Source: an uncultured Alphaproteobacteria bacterium
GTDB taxonomy: Bacteria > Pseudomonadota > Alphaproteobacteria > Rhodobacterales > Rhodobacteraceae
Length of the DNA stretch: 43,190 bases
Assembly (NCBI GenBank): GCA_902599445.1
Contig: CACKFK010000014.1
Span: forward strand, 1 to 43,190
Reading direction: 5' to 3'
The notes under the pieces are model-generated. The model was given only the letters and a program-made list of their open reading frames with translations. It was not told where the DNA came from and made no database searches. Positions 34,108 through 43,190 of this stretch are shown here, one piece after another. The position numbers and the translations under genes are program-made. Numbering within the stretch: position 1 is the stretch's first letter; every line of letters begins with the position of its first letter.

Positions 34108-35346
34108 TCAAGTGTTTTCTATCCTAGGCAGAAACCACGCCATCAGTCCCGAAAGTGGTATGAATGAACACATTAAGTACATAGTCTCAACACCATATTT
34201 CTCAGTAAGTATACCTAAAAATCCTGCCGCAACACCACCAAGCCCAAAGTTCAGTCCATAGAATAATCCACCAATTAATCCGATCCTGCTGGGCAAAAGA
34301 TCAATCGCATAGATTAATATTGATGCAAACGCACTAGCCATTATTAGGTTGATTATAATAGTTAGTACACCAGTCCAGAATAGATCTGCATAAGGTAAAA
34401 TCAAAGTGAATGGTAAAGGTCCAAGTACTGAAATCCAAATAATCCAGTAACGCCCTATTCGATCACCAATAATACCACCGATTAATACGCCTACGGTTGC
34501 TGAAAAGAGAAAAACAAATAGCATCAATTGCGATTCAGGAATGGATAGGCCAAAATGTTCAATCAGGTAAAACGTATAAAATGATCTGAAGCTTTCGACG
34601 TAAAAGTTTTTTGTGAAGATCAAAAATATTAAGATAAAAAGAGCGACGCTAATAGTAAGAGGAGCGTAAACCTGTGTATCCGCTTGAATTTTATCATGTT
34701 CCTGCATTGCAGAAAATTCAGCACTAATCATACGCTGTTGACTGCCAATCCATATCAAAAGAAACATCGCCAAAAGTGCTAATGCAGTAAACCATGACAG
34801 GCTGGACAACCCCCATGGGACTATAATAATAGCAGCAAATATGGGTCCCATTGCTCCACCCATATGTCCACCGACCTGAAAAATACCCTGCGCAAGCCCC
34901 TGACGCCTTCCTGCAGCATAACGCGCCATTCGAGTAGCCTCGGGATGAAAAATTGACGAACCTATACCTATTAATGCAACTGAGACAAGGATAGTTTCAT
35001 AGCTCTGTGCGAAAGCCAGGCTAACGAGGCCAGAGAAAGTGAACATCATTCCTACTACCGGGGAATAAGGTGCAGCATGTCTATCAGTCATCATACCGAT
35101 TACGGGTTGTAACAAGGCGCCAGCAACCTGGAAAGTTAGAGTAATCACACCTATCTGAACAAAATCCAATAAATACTTTTCTTTTAGTATCGGATAAGAG
35201 GCAGGGATCAACGATTGCATCAAATCGTTCAAGAGATGAGTCAAACTTAAAATTAGTAATAGGGGAAGGTAAGTCTTAGCGCGAATTGAGGTTACCATGC
35301 CATTATTTTTTTTAACCTCAGGATCTAACATTATGATAGCGTCCAT
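34108..35346 (-). CDS. MFS transporter, fosmidomycin-resistance-like (Fsr type)
   Basis: A 412-residue major facilitator with about twelve helices. The loop motif MTDRHAA after helix 2, the GIGSSIFHPEATRMARYAAG element in helix 4, QGIFQVGGHMGGAMGP in helix 5 and GGIIGDRIGRYWIIW in the second half match Fsr-like exporters, which remove fosmidomycin and related compounds in E. coli. Several ATGs exist near the N-terminus and none has a clear Shine-Dalgarno, so the start may be up to 16 codons further in. It is isolated from a clear operon; the next gene is an ABC exporter about 180 bp away on the same strand. Confidence 0.88.
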   Translation of the reverse strand: MDAIIMLDPEVKKNNGMVTSIRAKTYLPLLLILSLTHLLNDLMQSLIPASYPILKEKYLLDFVQIGVITLTFQVAGALLQPVIGMMTDRHAAPYSPVVGMMFTFSGLVSLAFAQSYETILVSVALIGIGSSIFHPEATRMARYAAGRRQGLAQGIFQVGGHMGGAMGPIFAAIIIVPWGLSSLSWFTALALLAMFLLIWIGSQQRMISAEFSAMQEHDKIQADTQVYAPLTISVALFILIFLIFTKNFYVESFRSFYTFYLIEHFGLSIPESQLMLFVFLFSATVGVLIGGIIGDRIGRYWIIWISVLGPLPFTLILPYADLFWTGVLTIIINLIMASAFASILIYAIDLLPSRIGLIGGLFYGLNFGLGGVAAGFLGILTEKYGVETMYLMCSFIPLSGLMAWFLPRIENT

Positions 35347-35529
35347 TTATCAGTTAAATTTAGCTTACTTAACATTAATTCTTCAAACCATCCAGATTTG
35401 TCGGCATCTAATTAAGCTGCCTTAAAACATTCCTTATACTCAGGGCAAATAATCCTTTAAATGTGTGGATCAACTAAGTCCAAGTTGTCTAAGTCAAATA
35501 TATGAAGAACACATATGTTGAAAGTTATC

Positions 35530-37362
35530 CTATTCAAAAACCTGTTGAGTTTCTATAAAACCACCCGATTGGTGTTTCCAATATTTATGATAAAGCCCTC
35601 CTCTTTCCAACAATTTTTTATGTGTCCCAATTTCTACTATGCATCCATTATCCATTACTATTATTCTATCCATTTTGCTAAGTGTTGACAGTCGGTGAGC
35701 AATTGCAAGGACTGTTTTATTATTCATGACTCGTTCAAGTGCTATTTGAATTGAAGCTTCGACTTCGCTATCAAGTGCGCTTGTTGCCTCATCTAAAACT
35801 AGAATAGGGGCATCTTTCAAAATTGCCCTTGCTAATGCTACGCGTTGACGTTGCCCACCAGACAACTTGATACCATTCTCACCTAAATGGGCTTCATAAC
35901 CTGTTCGTCCTTTGTGATCCTTTAATTGCAAAATAAAGTCATGAGCCTCAGCCTGTTTAGCAGCATTAATCAGCTCCTCGTTAGTTGCATCAGATCTTCC
36001 ATAAAGAATATTATCTCTAGCTGAACGGTTAAATAAGGCAGTCTCTTGGGTTACCATACCAATTTGCCTGCGCAAACTTTCTTGCGTAATTTTTCTTAGA
36101 TCTTGTCCATCAATACTTACGGCACCGAGTTCCGTATCATATAGACGAAGTAATAAAGACACTAAGGTTGATTTCCCAGCTCCGGAAGCACCTACTAATC
36201 CAACCCTTTCACCAGACCCTATGGTTAATGAAATATCATGCACCCCACCGATCTCCCGACCGTAGGCAAAGCTAATACGATCAAATCTGATTTCACCTGA
36301 ATTAATTTCCAAATTTTGCGCATTTGGTTTGTCAATCAAATCATGTGGTGGGGACAATGTTTGTATCCCATCTTCAATTTCTCCAAGGTTGGAATATATA
36401 TTCATTAACACATAGCTCACCCAACCTGTCATTTGGGAGAGACGAAGAGATATCGCCCCGGCCGCTGCAATATCACCTGCGGTGACACTGCCCTTACTCC
36501 AAAACCAAAGTCCACCACCGACCATTACAACCGGCAAGACACCTCCCAAACCATTTAAACAGAGTCGAAACCAGGCCGCCGTTAACCCATACTCTATTGA
36601 TCTATTACGAAATGCTCCCATTGCCTTGAGAGCTGCACGATCTTCATGATCATCATGAGCAAAAAGTTTAACTGTTTTAATGTTAGTAACCGTATCAACA
36701 ATCTGGCCAGTAACCATGGCACGAGTACTTGCTTTTGCTCCAGACCGCATACGTATCTTTGGCATAAAATATTGAATCATTAATAAGTATGCTACTATCC
36801 AAATACTTAGAAGAATCGCTAACAAAATATCCACTGAAGTAAGTATAAGGGCTGCCCCAATAATAGATGCAAATGCAAACAAAACCGTTTGCAAAATTTC
36901 TATAACAACTTCGGTTACTGCTCGGGAAGTTTGCATTTCTTTTTGTGCAATACGCCCAGCAAAATCATTTTCAAAAAATTTGATAGAATGACCCAGACTC
37001 CAGCGATGAAGTCTCGAAAGTACTAAGTTAAATATGTTAGGAGAAACTACTACTGTTTGCATATATGAAGTGGCACCAAAAATAATGGGGCGAACTAACA
37101 AAAAAAATAAAATTCCGGAGGAAAACAACCAAATCTGATTAGCTAACGGATTTTCAGGCGAAGACATTAGAGCTGCATCTATTAAAAGTCCTAATAAAAG
37201 CACAGCTGCAACTTCAGTTACCCCAGTCAAAATGGAAATGCTCCCCGCTAAAGCTAAAACCTTAAAACTGCCTCTTAATGACCACACAAAAAAGCCAGCT
37301 AAATATTTAGGTGGTGGACCAGAAGCAGGCGCCATGCAGTTAATCCAATTTGATGGTTTCAC
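35530..37362 (-). CDS. ABC exporter, fused membrane and ATPase domains (MsbA/MDR type)
   Basis: A 610-residue half-transporter that works as a homodimer or heterodimer. The N-terminal part (about 30-330) has six helices. The ATPase domain follows with Walker A GASGAGKSTLVS (near residue 392), signature KLSGGQRQRVALARAI, Walker B ILVLDEATSALD and H-loop IAHRLSTLSKMDRI. Start codon is GTG with AGGAA seven bases before. Exporters of this build move lipids, peptides or drugs. No partner half-transporter or membrane-fusion protein is adjacent. The short proline-rich N-terminal extension before the first helix is a little longer than usual. Confidence 0.92.
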   Translation of the reverse strand: MKPSNWINCMAPASGPPPKYLAGFFVWSLRGSFKVLALAGSISILTGVTEVAAVLLLGLLIDAALMSSPENPLANQIWLFSSGILFFLLVRPIIFGATSYMQTVVVSPNIFNLVLSRLHRWSLGHSIKFFENDFAGRIAQKEMQTSRAVTEVVIEILQTVLFAFASIIGAALILTSVDILLAILLSIWIVAYLLMIQYFMPKIRMRSGAKASTRAMVTGQIVDTVTNIKTVKLFAHDDHEDRAALKAMGAFRNRSIEYGLTAAWFRLCLNGLGGVLPVVMVGGGLWFWSKGSVTAGDIAAAGAISLRLSQMTGWVSYVLMNIYSNLGEIEDGIQTLSPPHDLIDKPNAQNLEINSGEIRFDRISFAYGREIGGVHDISLTIGSGERVGLVGASGAGKSTLVSLLLRLYDTELGAVSIDGQDLRKITQESLRRQIGMVTQETALFNRSARDNILYGRSDATNEELINAAKQAEAHDFILQLKDHKGRTGYEAHLGENGIKLSGGQRQRVALARAILKDAPILVLDEATSALDSEVEASIQIALERVMNNKTVLAIAHRLSTLSKMDRIIVMDNGCIVEIGTHKKLLERGGLYHKYWKHQSGGFIETQQVFE

Positions 37363-38066
37363 GTCAATTTCCTACCCAAAATTGAATATATATCGATGTA
37401 GATATATACAGAAAATTTTTTTGTCCAATGTCCAAATAAAAAAGGGTCTTACCATATACTGACAGGATTGACAGGGTATTTTGGATATATTGTGCAGAGT
37501 TTCATAATTGAAAAACTTCGTTTCTAGCTTCCTCAACCTTTGCATCAATCTAATCAAGGTTATTAGCTATTGTTCCCGACCATCTAAAAAAAGAGCTGAA
37601 CATCTATAATTAACGTTATTTAGTATCTGAAAGCTTGAACCTTTTAATCACGACCCACGGAGGGTAATGCAAAGCCTAAAACTAATGGAGATTACCAGGG
37701 AAATAACCTATATTGGACAGGCAAGTTATTAAGGAGACAGTTTAAAAATTAAGAGATAGGCGGAACAGCATTCTGCAACGACCTTAACATAGACCTACAA
37801 GCGCTTATTGGCTATTAATATGGATTATATAGGTGTATGGTGCTTATTGGTATTGGTTGATTGCTATTGTTTTTTTTTAGTAATAATTATTATTACTCTA
37901 GATTAATTACCGCCTTTTAAAACCTGTTAGAAACCCATTGCTTTGTTAAAAGTAAGAAACTGTTTGTTGTCGTTTGATATGTGAATTAATTAGTTTAGAT
38001 GGTAAAGAAAATTTCTTATTTTGAGTAATAGATAAAACTCCTGAACTTAGTTAAAGGGCTTTTTAT
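37363..38066. other. 700-bp intergenic region, no firm gene
   Basis: Divergent promoter region between the ABC exporter and the TauE/SafE permease. agtaataa-tta-ttattact at 37879-37897 is a perfect 8-bp inverted repeat just after an eight-T run. A hydrophobic 28-codon frame (37820-37906) overlaps it but has no ribosome-binding site. The central part (37640-37800) shows no recognisable RNA or ORF. Confidence 0.45.
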
Positions 38067-38837
38067 TTGTATGATTTCTTTTTTAAATTATTAACGGTAT
38101 TTCCCGAAGGCTTGTCTGCCGCAACTATTATATTTTTAATTTTTGTGAGTTTTATCACTTCCTTTATTTCAGCGATAATTGGTTTGGGTGGCGGGGTAAT
38201 TTTGTTGGGAATTTTTGCTATTTTTCTGGATCCAATTGCAATTATTCCTGTCCATGGAGTAGTTCAAGTAGCATCAAATGCAGGCAGATTAATTACTTTA
38301 CTTGGCAGAGTTCATACTCCTGTTTTACTTCCCTTTGTTCTGGGAAGTGGTATCGGTGCAACTTTGGGTGGTTTTACTTTTACTCAAATAAACCCCGAGT
38401 TTGTACAACTATTTGTTGGAATATTTATAATCTTAACTGTGTTGAAATGGTTTCCAAAGATAAGAACAAAACATTTAGCATTTATAGGGATTATTTCTAG
38501 TTTTTTAACTATTCTGGTTGGCGGTGCGGGTTCTTTCGCAGCAGCAGTCGTAAATTCAATCAAACTAGAAAAATTAAGTCATATAGCCACATTAGCATCG
38601 ATGTTATTGATACAACATTTTTTGAAAATTGTTGTGTTTGGTTTCTTAGGTTTTGCATTTGCTCCCTATATATCTCTAATAGCTTTGATGATACTATCTG
38701 GGTTCATTGGAACCCTAATAGGCCGAGTATTGGTTGTGCGTTTAAACGAAGATATTTTTCGGAAAGTTCTTAATCTATTTTTGATTCTTTTGGCAGTTAA
38801 GTTGATTCTTGGACCTATCTTGGGAACATTCCAATAA
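38067..38837 (+). CDS. TauE/SafE family sulfite/organosulfur permease
   Basis: A 256-residue membrane protein with about eight helices. The first repeat contains FITSFISAIIGLGGGVILLGIFA and IPVHGVVQVASNAGRL, hallmarks of the TauE/SafE (DUF81) family; the second repeat has LTILVGGAGSFAAAVVNS. Start codon is a TTG preceded by AAAGGG eight bases earlier. Members export sulfite, sulfoacetate or other sulfur compounds, or import them. It is not adjacent to any sulfonate enzyme gene here; the TauD-like and DMSP genes lie more than 20 kb away. Substrate unproven. Confidence 0.87.
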   Translation: MYDFFFKLLTVFPEGLSAATIIFLIFVSFITSFISAIIGLGGGVILLGIFAIFLDPIAIIPVHGVVQVASNAGRLITLLGRVHTPVLLPFVLGSGIGATLGGFTFTQINPEFVQLFVGIFIILTVLKWFPKIRTKHLAFIGIISSFLTILVGGAGSFAAAVVNSIKLEKLSHIATLASMLLIQHFLKIVVFGFLGFAFAPYISLIALMILSGFIGTLIGRVLVVRLNEDIFRKVLNLFLILLAVKLILGPILGTFQ

Positions 38838-39266
38838 AAAGCCCTGGAAGTAGCCAACACAAATTGCTTTCGAGTTTATCCTCAAGCATAGCCATACGTA
38901 GGCACACTTGTATAATTGAAACTAATTTTATAATAGGATGGTCAACAGAAACGTGCTCCATTTTCGGGATTTGTGGTGCAATAGTTGTCTACTATACATA
39001 TAGGTTATCTACTATACATATAGATAGTAGGAAAGGTCTACCTTTTTAAAGTGTCGATACCATTGAATGAGAATTCTTAGCCATCAAACTGGATGGTGCT
39101 TCTCTATAGAGTGCTAACCATATTGTGACCTAATTTATTGCGATTGCTTAAAGAGCAAACTTACCTAAATAAAGCACTTATGGTGGCTAAAGTAACTCTT
39201 GAAGTTGATGGGGATAGGTGTATTTAAAGATGCTAGCTTGACAATAGTTTAATTTGACTGAAAAAT
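38838..39266. other. 430-bp intergenic region with a tandem 20-bp repeat
   Basis: Between the TauE/SafE gene and the bicupin gene. It contains two tandem copies of a 20-mer (gttgtctactatacatatag and gttatctactatacatatag, 38984-39023) differing at one base. The second copy also pairs with atagtag at 39024-39030 to form a 7-bp hairpin. No ORF is credible. Confidence 0.55.
38984..39030. repeat. Two tandem 20-bp repeats with attached hairpin
   Basis: Copy 1 at 38984-39003 and copy 2 at 39004-39023 differ at one position. ctactat (39009-39015) pairs with atagtag (39024-39030) around an 8-base loop. It could be an operator pair or a relic of slippage; position about 240 bp before the bicupin gene allows a regulatory role. 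Confidence 0.6.
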
Positions 39267-40094
39267 ATGCCTATGCCCAAGGTCATTAAATATTCTGAAG
39301 TTTTAAGTGAAGTTATAGGTCCAGGTGTTTCCACTAAAAAGCTACTTCATGAAAAGTCTCTCCCCGATAAAAGGATGACATTAGAAGTTTTAAATATGGA
39401 TGCAAATTCGGAATTTGTTATTGATAATTCTGAAACTTCTGTAAGTTGGGTTCAGATTTTGGAAGGGGAAACAAACATAGATCAACATTCCTTGACAAAG
39501 GAACATCTGGTCTTTTTTCCATTACACTTTTCATCAAAAATTAAGGCAAAATCAAATTCAAAGATTGTTTATGTATCAATTCCAAATGCAAAGTCTTTTG
39601 ATGAAAGCCTTGAGTTTCATAAACAAAAGTCTATGCAAATAATTAATTGGTTTAAAGAGCCGGTATTAAATTCAGAATTTGATAATAGAAAAAGAATTTA
39701 TGTGATGTCTGAGGCTCTGGCCAATACTTCAGTTGCCAAAGGGGAAATAATTATTTATCCGCCAAACACATCTGCTCCTGAACACTACCACGTTGGAGCA
39801 GAACATTTTCAATTTATGATGTCTGGTACAGGTATTGCAGTTTTAGAAGGAGTTGAGCACAAGCTTGAAATGTTTGATCTACTATATAATTTTGAAGATG
39901 AGAACCACTATTTTTATAACAGTTCTGATTCTGAATTTGTATTTGTAGAGTTTTTTGTTCCCGGAAAATATAAAACCATTTGGGCACCTCATGCAAAGGT
40001 ATGTACGTGGTTACCAACAGGTAAAAATTATCTTGGAGAGACCCCCAGAAGAGATATTAAAAAACATGTGGCAGGAGAAGGAGAAGGTATTTAA
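39267..40094 (+). CDS. Bicupin protein of unknown substrate
   Basis: A 275-residue soluble protein with two cupin-like halves. The C-terminal half has an intact metal motif: H173-x-H175 and E179 in EHYHVGAEHFQFMMSG, and H214 in EDENHYFYN. The N-terminal half keeps the fold pattern (VQILEGETNIDQHSL) but lost metal residues, as in (S)-ureidoglycine aminohydrolase and similar bicupins. The ATG has no strong Shine-Dalgarno; a second ATG two codons later is possible. Low GC content resembles the ABC operon. It lies convergent with a ureohydrolase gene, so a role with ureido/guanidino compounds is conceivable but only inferred. Confidence 0.72.
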   Translation: MPMPKVIKYSEVLSEVIGPGVSTKKLLHEKSLPDKRMTLEVLNMDANSEFVIDNSETSVSWVQILEGETNIDQHSLTKEHLVFFPLHFSSKIKAKSNSKIVYVSIPNAKSFDESLEFHKQKSMQIINWFKEPVLNSEFDNRKRIYVMSEALANTSVAKGEIIIYPPNTSAPEHYHVGAEHFQFMMSGTGIAVLEGVEHKLEMFDLLYNFEDENHYFYNSSDSEFVFVEFFVPGKYKTIWAPHAKVCTWLPTGKNYLGETPRRDIKKHVAGEGEGI

Positions 40095-40301
40095 AGATTT
40101 TGATATAAAGTTTCACTTTTTTATCTAGGAAAGTGATTTAATATTTCAACGTTGAAAAAATGCTGAATCCAGAAGGGAAAATCCTAAATCTGTGAGTGGC
40201 AGACCTTGCTTGGATTACGGTATGGCTTTTGGGCACTCCTTGCTCCTGCTCTCGCGAACTCCATGGCACATATCAGTTAAAAAACTGATCCGGTGCTGCG
40301 C

Positions 40302-41291
40302 TCATTGCTCTGCACCTTTCTGCCTGTTTTCCGCAATCATAGATATCATTTCAAACATCACAGCTGCAGCAGTTAGGGCTGTTATATTATTAGGGTTGTC
40401 CTTGGTTGGCATCATGCATACCACATCCCCACCAATGATATTTAGCCCCCGAGCGGCGTGCAATAAACCAATAGCCTCATCAATATCAAAACCCTTTTCT
40501 CCAGGCTCGAGGTTAGAGACAGCCGGGGCAATTGTCGGATCAAGGCAATCTAAGTCGAACGTGATATAAACTGGGCGATCCCTTAAAACTTGGCAGGTCT
40601 GCGCAACAACATCCGCCAGCCCACGCTGCCTAAATTCGCGCATTGTTACAATATTATACCCATAGTCATACGAGGGTTGCAACCAATCCATCGTCCTTGG
40701 ATGCCCTCTTAATCCTATTTGCATTGAGTGCGTGGGATCCACTTTACCCTGATCTGCTAGATATGCCCCCCAATGCGCCGCTGACTTTTTGGCGCCAAGA
40801 AAATGATCGACCTTGGTGAATACATCTGTGTGAGCATCCAAATGCAGCAAGCTTACCGACTGGCCGCCCGCAAGGTTACCAGATCCCAGGGCTTGCAAAA
40901 TACCACCGGTAATCGAGTGATCACCGCCAATAGAAACTGGCCGAGCGCCAGTTGCGTCAATGCTACCAAAAAAATCTGTAATGCGCGCGATGCAATCCTC
41001 ATTATCATTAGCCCGCGGAAAAGATACGTCACCTACATCGGTTACTTTTGCGCATGACCAAGGATCAATATCAAAGACAGAATGCACCCGACGCTGAACC
41101 GCAGACACATTGCGTAACGCCCGTGGCCCCAGATGTTGATCACGCTCAGTTGTGCCGTTTCCTGTCGAATGCGGCACGCCCACCAAAGCTATATCGTACC
41201 CGTCAGGCGGTTGGTTGACACATCTAAATATGGTAGGAATGCCCCACCAGTAAAGATTATCCATCATTGAACGATCGTGTTCTTCGGCCAT
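40302..41291 (-). CDS. Second ureohydrolase (agmatinase/arginase family)
   Basis: A 329-residue ureohydrolase with complete metal ligands: H125 in GGDHS, D152/H154/D156 in LDAHTDV, and D246/D248 in TFDLDCLDP. Start: ATG preceded by GGGGAG, chosen over an ATG seven codons earlier. The usual HGTxF loop after the metal site is replaced by AAHWGAYLADQGK, so agmatine is not a safe guess. Its base composition looks clearly GC-richer than neighbours, and the residue pattern (many Arg, Ala, Gly) agrees. It shares little sequence with the first ureohydrolase beyond the metal motifs, so they are not a recent duplication. Product would be urea or ammonia plus amine. Confidence 0.9.
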   Translation of the reverse strand: MAEEHDRSMMDNLYWWGIPTIFRCVNQPPDGYDIALVGVPHSTGNGTTERDQHLGPRALRNVSAVQRRVHSVFDIDPWSCAKVTDVGDVSFPRANDNEDCIARITDFFGSIDATGARPVSIGGDHSITGGILQALGSGNLAGGQSVSLLHLDAHTDVFTKVDHFLGAKKSAAHWGAYLADQGKVDPTHSMQIGLRGHPRTMDWLQPSYDYGYNIVTMREFRQRGLADVVAQTCQVLRDRPVYITFDLDCLDPTIAPAVSNLEPGEKGFDIDEAIGLLHAARGLNIIGGDVVCMMPTKDNPNNITALTAAAVMFEMISMIAENRQKGAEQ

Positions 41292-41635
41292 ATGCTTCTC
41301 CCCTATAACCAACCATATTTGCTACATAATTGGTTTTTATTTGAATCGTTTTACCTTCAGAGTTTATCCTCACAACTTGAATGAATAGCTAAAACATATT
41401 TTATATTTTCTAATAAGTCATATCAATTTACCCTTCTATTTTACCTTTACCCTTCTAAACTTCACACAATGATTTTCTCACCTTTCTCAACAAAAGTATT
41501 ATCAACAACGTACCCTTAAATTTAGGACTTTTACTGTTATAAATTAAGCAACTAACCCAAAACAAGATCGACTGCCCACACTTTCATTCGGAATATAGGC
41601 AACAGGTTATGTGTATACCTACCACCTCTTGTCAG
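41292..41635. other. Intergenic stretch, short direct repeats only
   Basis: About 340 bp between the ureohydrolase start and the end of the orphan 141-aa gene. tttacccttcta occurs twice (41427-41438 and 41446-41457, 19 bp apart). As this is the ureohydrolase promoter region, a regulator with two half-sites is possible. No ORF seen. Confidence 0.4.
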
Positions 41636-42061
41636 TCAAATAAGGCTACTACGTTCATCCAGATAATCCTTAACAATGTAAGAGCCTATTATAGAAGCAT
41701 AAGCATTTAATGTTGTGATTGGGTCGTTCACTTGATGGAAGCCCTTATGGTCATGCTCTTGCTCATAATTTAGAATAAACTGGACAACATCAAACTGATG
41801 CTTGTCTTGCCAACGTTTAATAATCTTATCAGCTTCATTCCATTTTCTACTCTGGTCTCTAATCTTGCTACCATTTGCTATGAATGGGTTTCTGCCATCT
41901 TCAAGACACTTGAGAACAATTTTTGCAACATCACCATTTGTGTTGGATAAGTCGTTAAGAAATATTCGATTAATCTTTTTGTTTACCCAAGCGTTGAAGA
42001 ATTTCTCTACAGAGGTGAAATGTAAGTCTTGGAGTTCTTGCAGTGTTAGTTTGTTAGCCAT
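41636..42061 (-). CDS. Hypothetical 141-residue protein
   Basis: A soluble, highly charged, mostly helical protein without signal peptide or membrane segment. No family is recognised. Runs such as KFFNAWVNKKINRIF and WNEADKIIKRWQDKHQFDVV suggest amphipathic helices; His-rich EQEHDHKGFH is near residue 103. It has an ATG but no evident Shine-Dalgarno. The style (short, charged, orphan) recalls small phage or mobile-element proteins, but nothing mobile is visible nearby. A long intact frame with balanced residue use supports it being real. Confidence 0.6.
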   Translation of the reverse strand: MANKLTLQELQDLHFTSVEKFFNAWVNKKINRIFLNDLSNTNGDVAKIVLKCLEDGRNPFIANGSKIRDQSRKWNEADKIIKRWQDKHQFDVVQFILNYEQEHDHKGFHQVNDPITTLNAYASIIGSYIVKDYLDERSSLI

Positions 42062-42229
42062 AGGGAACTAGCTACTTTCTCATTAAACTAAATAAATCTT
42101 CTGTATAAGCCTTCTGTCGGCGGCCAGAATAGACAGGCTAGACAGTTTCATGCGGATATAATGTACCGACTTTATGCCGATTTCTACAGATTGACTGTCT
42201 TACGTTTTGCTTTCTCAATCTTGGCTCTA

Positions 42230-43114
42230 TCACCTAGGTATTGGCCCTGCCTCATTTTCTAAAAAATTCTCTAAAACTGGGAAATATTTGTCTGGTTCTT
42301 CATAAAATGGCACATGAGAACTATTAGGGAATACTACAACACGCGAATTAGGAATAACTTTCTCCATTCTAGCTGCGCATGCAGGACCAATCTCGTCGTG
42401 GGTTCCAGTTATTATTAGACAAGGCATTTTGAAATTGTGCATTTCATCAATTCTATTCCAATCCTTGAGGTTGCCAATGTACAAAAATTCATTAGGCCCC
42501 TGCATTTCCATATATGGTCCCATGTTCCAATCATCTACTGATGCCAAAAGAGATCTAGGCCATTCTTTCAACCTGCATACATGTCGATAATTTAGAATTG
42601 TTATCGCTGCTTGATATTCAGGATGATCATAGGATTTTTCTGCTTCATGGTGTAGTAGCATTGCTTCAGTTTCACTTCCTAGTGCATTCCTCATTCGGTT
42701 GAGTTCAGTAGTCAAGTGTGGAAGATCACCACAAGTATTCAGAAGTATAAGTGAATGAACATGCTCCGGATATGTTAAGGAATATTCGATACTCAACCAA
42801 CCACCCCAAGAAGAACCGGTAAGGTGGATTTTACCCAACCCAAGACCTTTTCTTACTGTTTCCACTTCTTCAACATATCTGGTAATACTCCATAAATTAG
42901 GATCCTCAGGTCGATCTGATTTGCCGCAACCCAACTGATCAAAAGCTACTACTTTATACCCTTTGTTGGCGAGATAAATGTGAGGATCTCTTAGATAATC
43001 GCACGGTAATCCTGGCCCACCGTTCAATAAAAGGACTGTATTGTCCCCAGATCCATAAGAGTAAGTTACAATGTTATATCCATCAACTGAAATGTTGTTT
43101 ATCTGAGCTTCCAT
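42230..43114 (-). CDS. Proline-iminopeptidase-like alpha/beta hydrolase
   Basis: A 294-residue serine hydrolase of the proline iminopeptidase (S33) group. The oxyanion-hole motif GGPG is at residues 32-35 (LLLNGGPGLP), the nucleophile elbow GSSWGG gives S102, and D240 (TGTHDEIG) and H267 (NSSHVPF) complete the triad. AFDQLGCGKSDRP after the oxyanion loop is also characteristic. Length fits the family (about 290-310). AGGAG precedes the ATG. Related proteins include amino-amide and tripeptide aminopeptidases, so exact specificity is open. The gene is complete; the window ends in its upstream region. Confidence 0.92.
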   Translation of the reverse strand: MEAQINNISVDGYNIVTYSYGSGDNTVLLLNGGPGLPCDYLRDPHIYLANKGYKVVAFDQLGCGKSDRPEDPNLWSITRYVEEVETVRKGLGLGKIHLTGSSWGGWLSIEYSLTYPEHVHSLILLNTCGDLPHLTTELNRMRNALGSETEAMLLHHEAEKSYDHPEYQAAITILNYRHVCRLKEWPRSLLASVDDWNMGPYMEMQGPNEFLYIGNLKDWNRIDEMHNFKMPCLIITGTHDEIGPACAARMEKVIPNSRVVVFPNSSHVPFYEEPDKYFPVLENFLENEAGPIPR

Positions 43115-43190
43115 AGATTGTTTTCTCCTAACGGTAGAAATTTAAATTTTTCTGATATTTATAATGCTCTTCATTATTCAATGTACACCA

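Noticed and set aside
37820-37906. 28-codon hydrophobic frame before the TauE/SafE gene
   Set aside because: Contains a poly-T run and an AT palindrome, lacks a ribosome-binding site; likely chance.
38864-39049. 61-codon plus-strand frame after TauE/SafE
   Set aside because: Covers the 20-bp tandem repeat and hairpin, no Shine-Dalgarno, composition unlike protein.
1-43190. CRISPR arrays, integrases, transposases, tRNA or rRNA genes
   Set aside because: Looked for repeat-spacer patterns, tRNA-like cloverleaf ends and recombinase motifs; none seen by eye.

Overview
The window looks like part of the chromosome of an AT-rich marine heterotrophic bacterium, most likely a streamlined alphaproteobacterium. 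I infer this from dense small-molecule catabolic and transport genes, short intergenic gaps, a DMSP demethylase-like and a DMSP lyase-like gene, an FxsA protein, a Fsr-like MFS exporter and several DMT exporters. I see no rRNA, tRNA, CRISPR array, integrase or recognisable transposase, so taxonomy stays a guess.

Layout. 0-1.7 kb: a LysE/RhtB exporter and a TauD-type dioxygenase, both on the minus strand. 1.9-6.8 kb: a three-gene envelope operon (RND/MMPL pump, periplasmic LolA-like protein, outer-membrane barrel protein) behind a perfect 21-bp palindrome, followed by a DUF2652 cyclase-like gene. 7.8-10.1 kb: a DmdA-like demethylase and an old-yellow-enzyme reductase. 10.2-15 kb: a possible small membrane peptide, an ArgE-like deacylase, a 2-hydroxyacid dehydrogenase, a DMT exporter, a decayed stretch and a GNAT acetyltransferase. 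15.2-17.7 kb: an apparent operon of DddQ-like DMSP lyase, cytochrome P450 and AhpD-like protein. 18.2-24.2 kb: FxsA, a metallo-beta-lactamase-fold hydrolase, a small unknown protein, an IPNS-like oxygenase, a CBS-pair protein, a second DMT exporter and a GFA/CENP-V-like zinc protein. 24.2-25.4 kb: 1.2 kb without a clear gene, holding relics, a strong hairpin and a tiny ORF with an excellent Shine-Dalgarno sequence.

25.4-33.8 kb: a GC-richer amidase, then a six-gene minus-strand operon (amino-acid binding protein, two permeases, ATPase, ureohydrolase, MmgE/PrpD protein) and a divergent D-serine dehydratase/D-threonine aldolase-type enzyme. Together they read as uptake and breakdown of an unidentified guanidino- or amidino-amino acid. 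34.1-37.4 kb: a Fsr-like MFS exporter and an ABC exporter. 38.1-43.1 kb: TauE/SafE permease, bicupin, a second ureohydrolase with GC-richer sequence, an orphan 141-aa protein and a proline-iminopeptidase-like hydrolase.

The two themes that stand out are DMSP/sulfur metabolism (demethylation and cleavage genes about 7 kb apart, the cleavage gene linked to a P450) and catabolism of nitrogen-rich organic solutes (two ureohydrolases, both with an atypical substrate loop). Base composition varies by eye from block to block, which suggests that some blocks were acquired separately.
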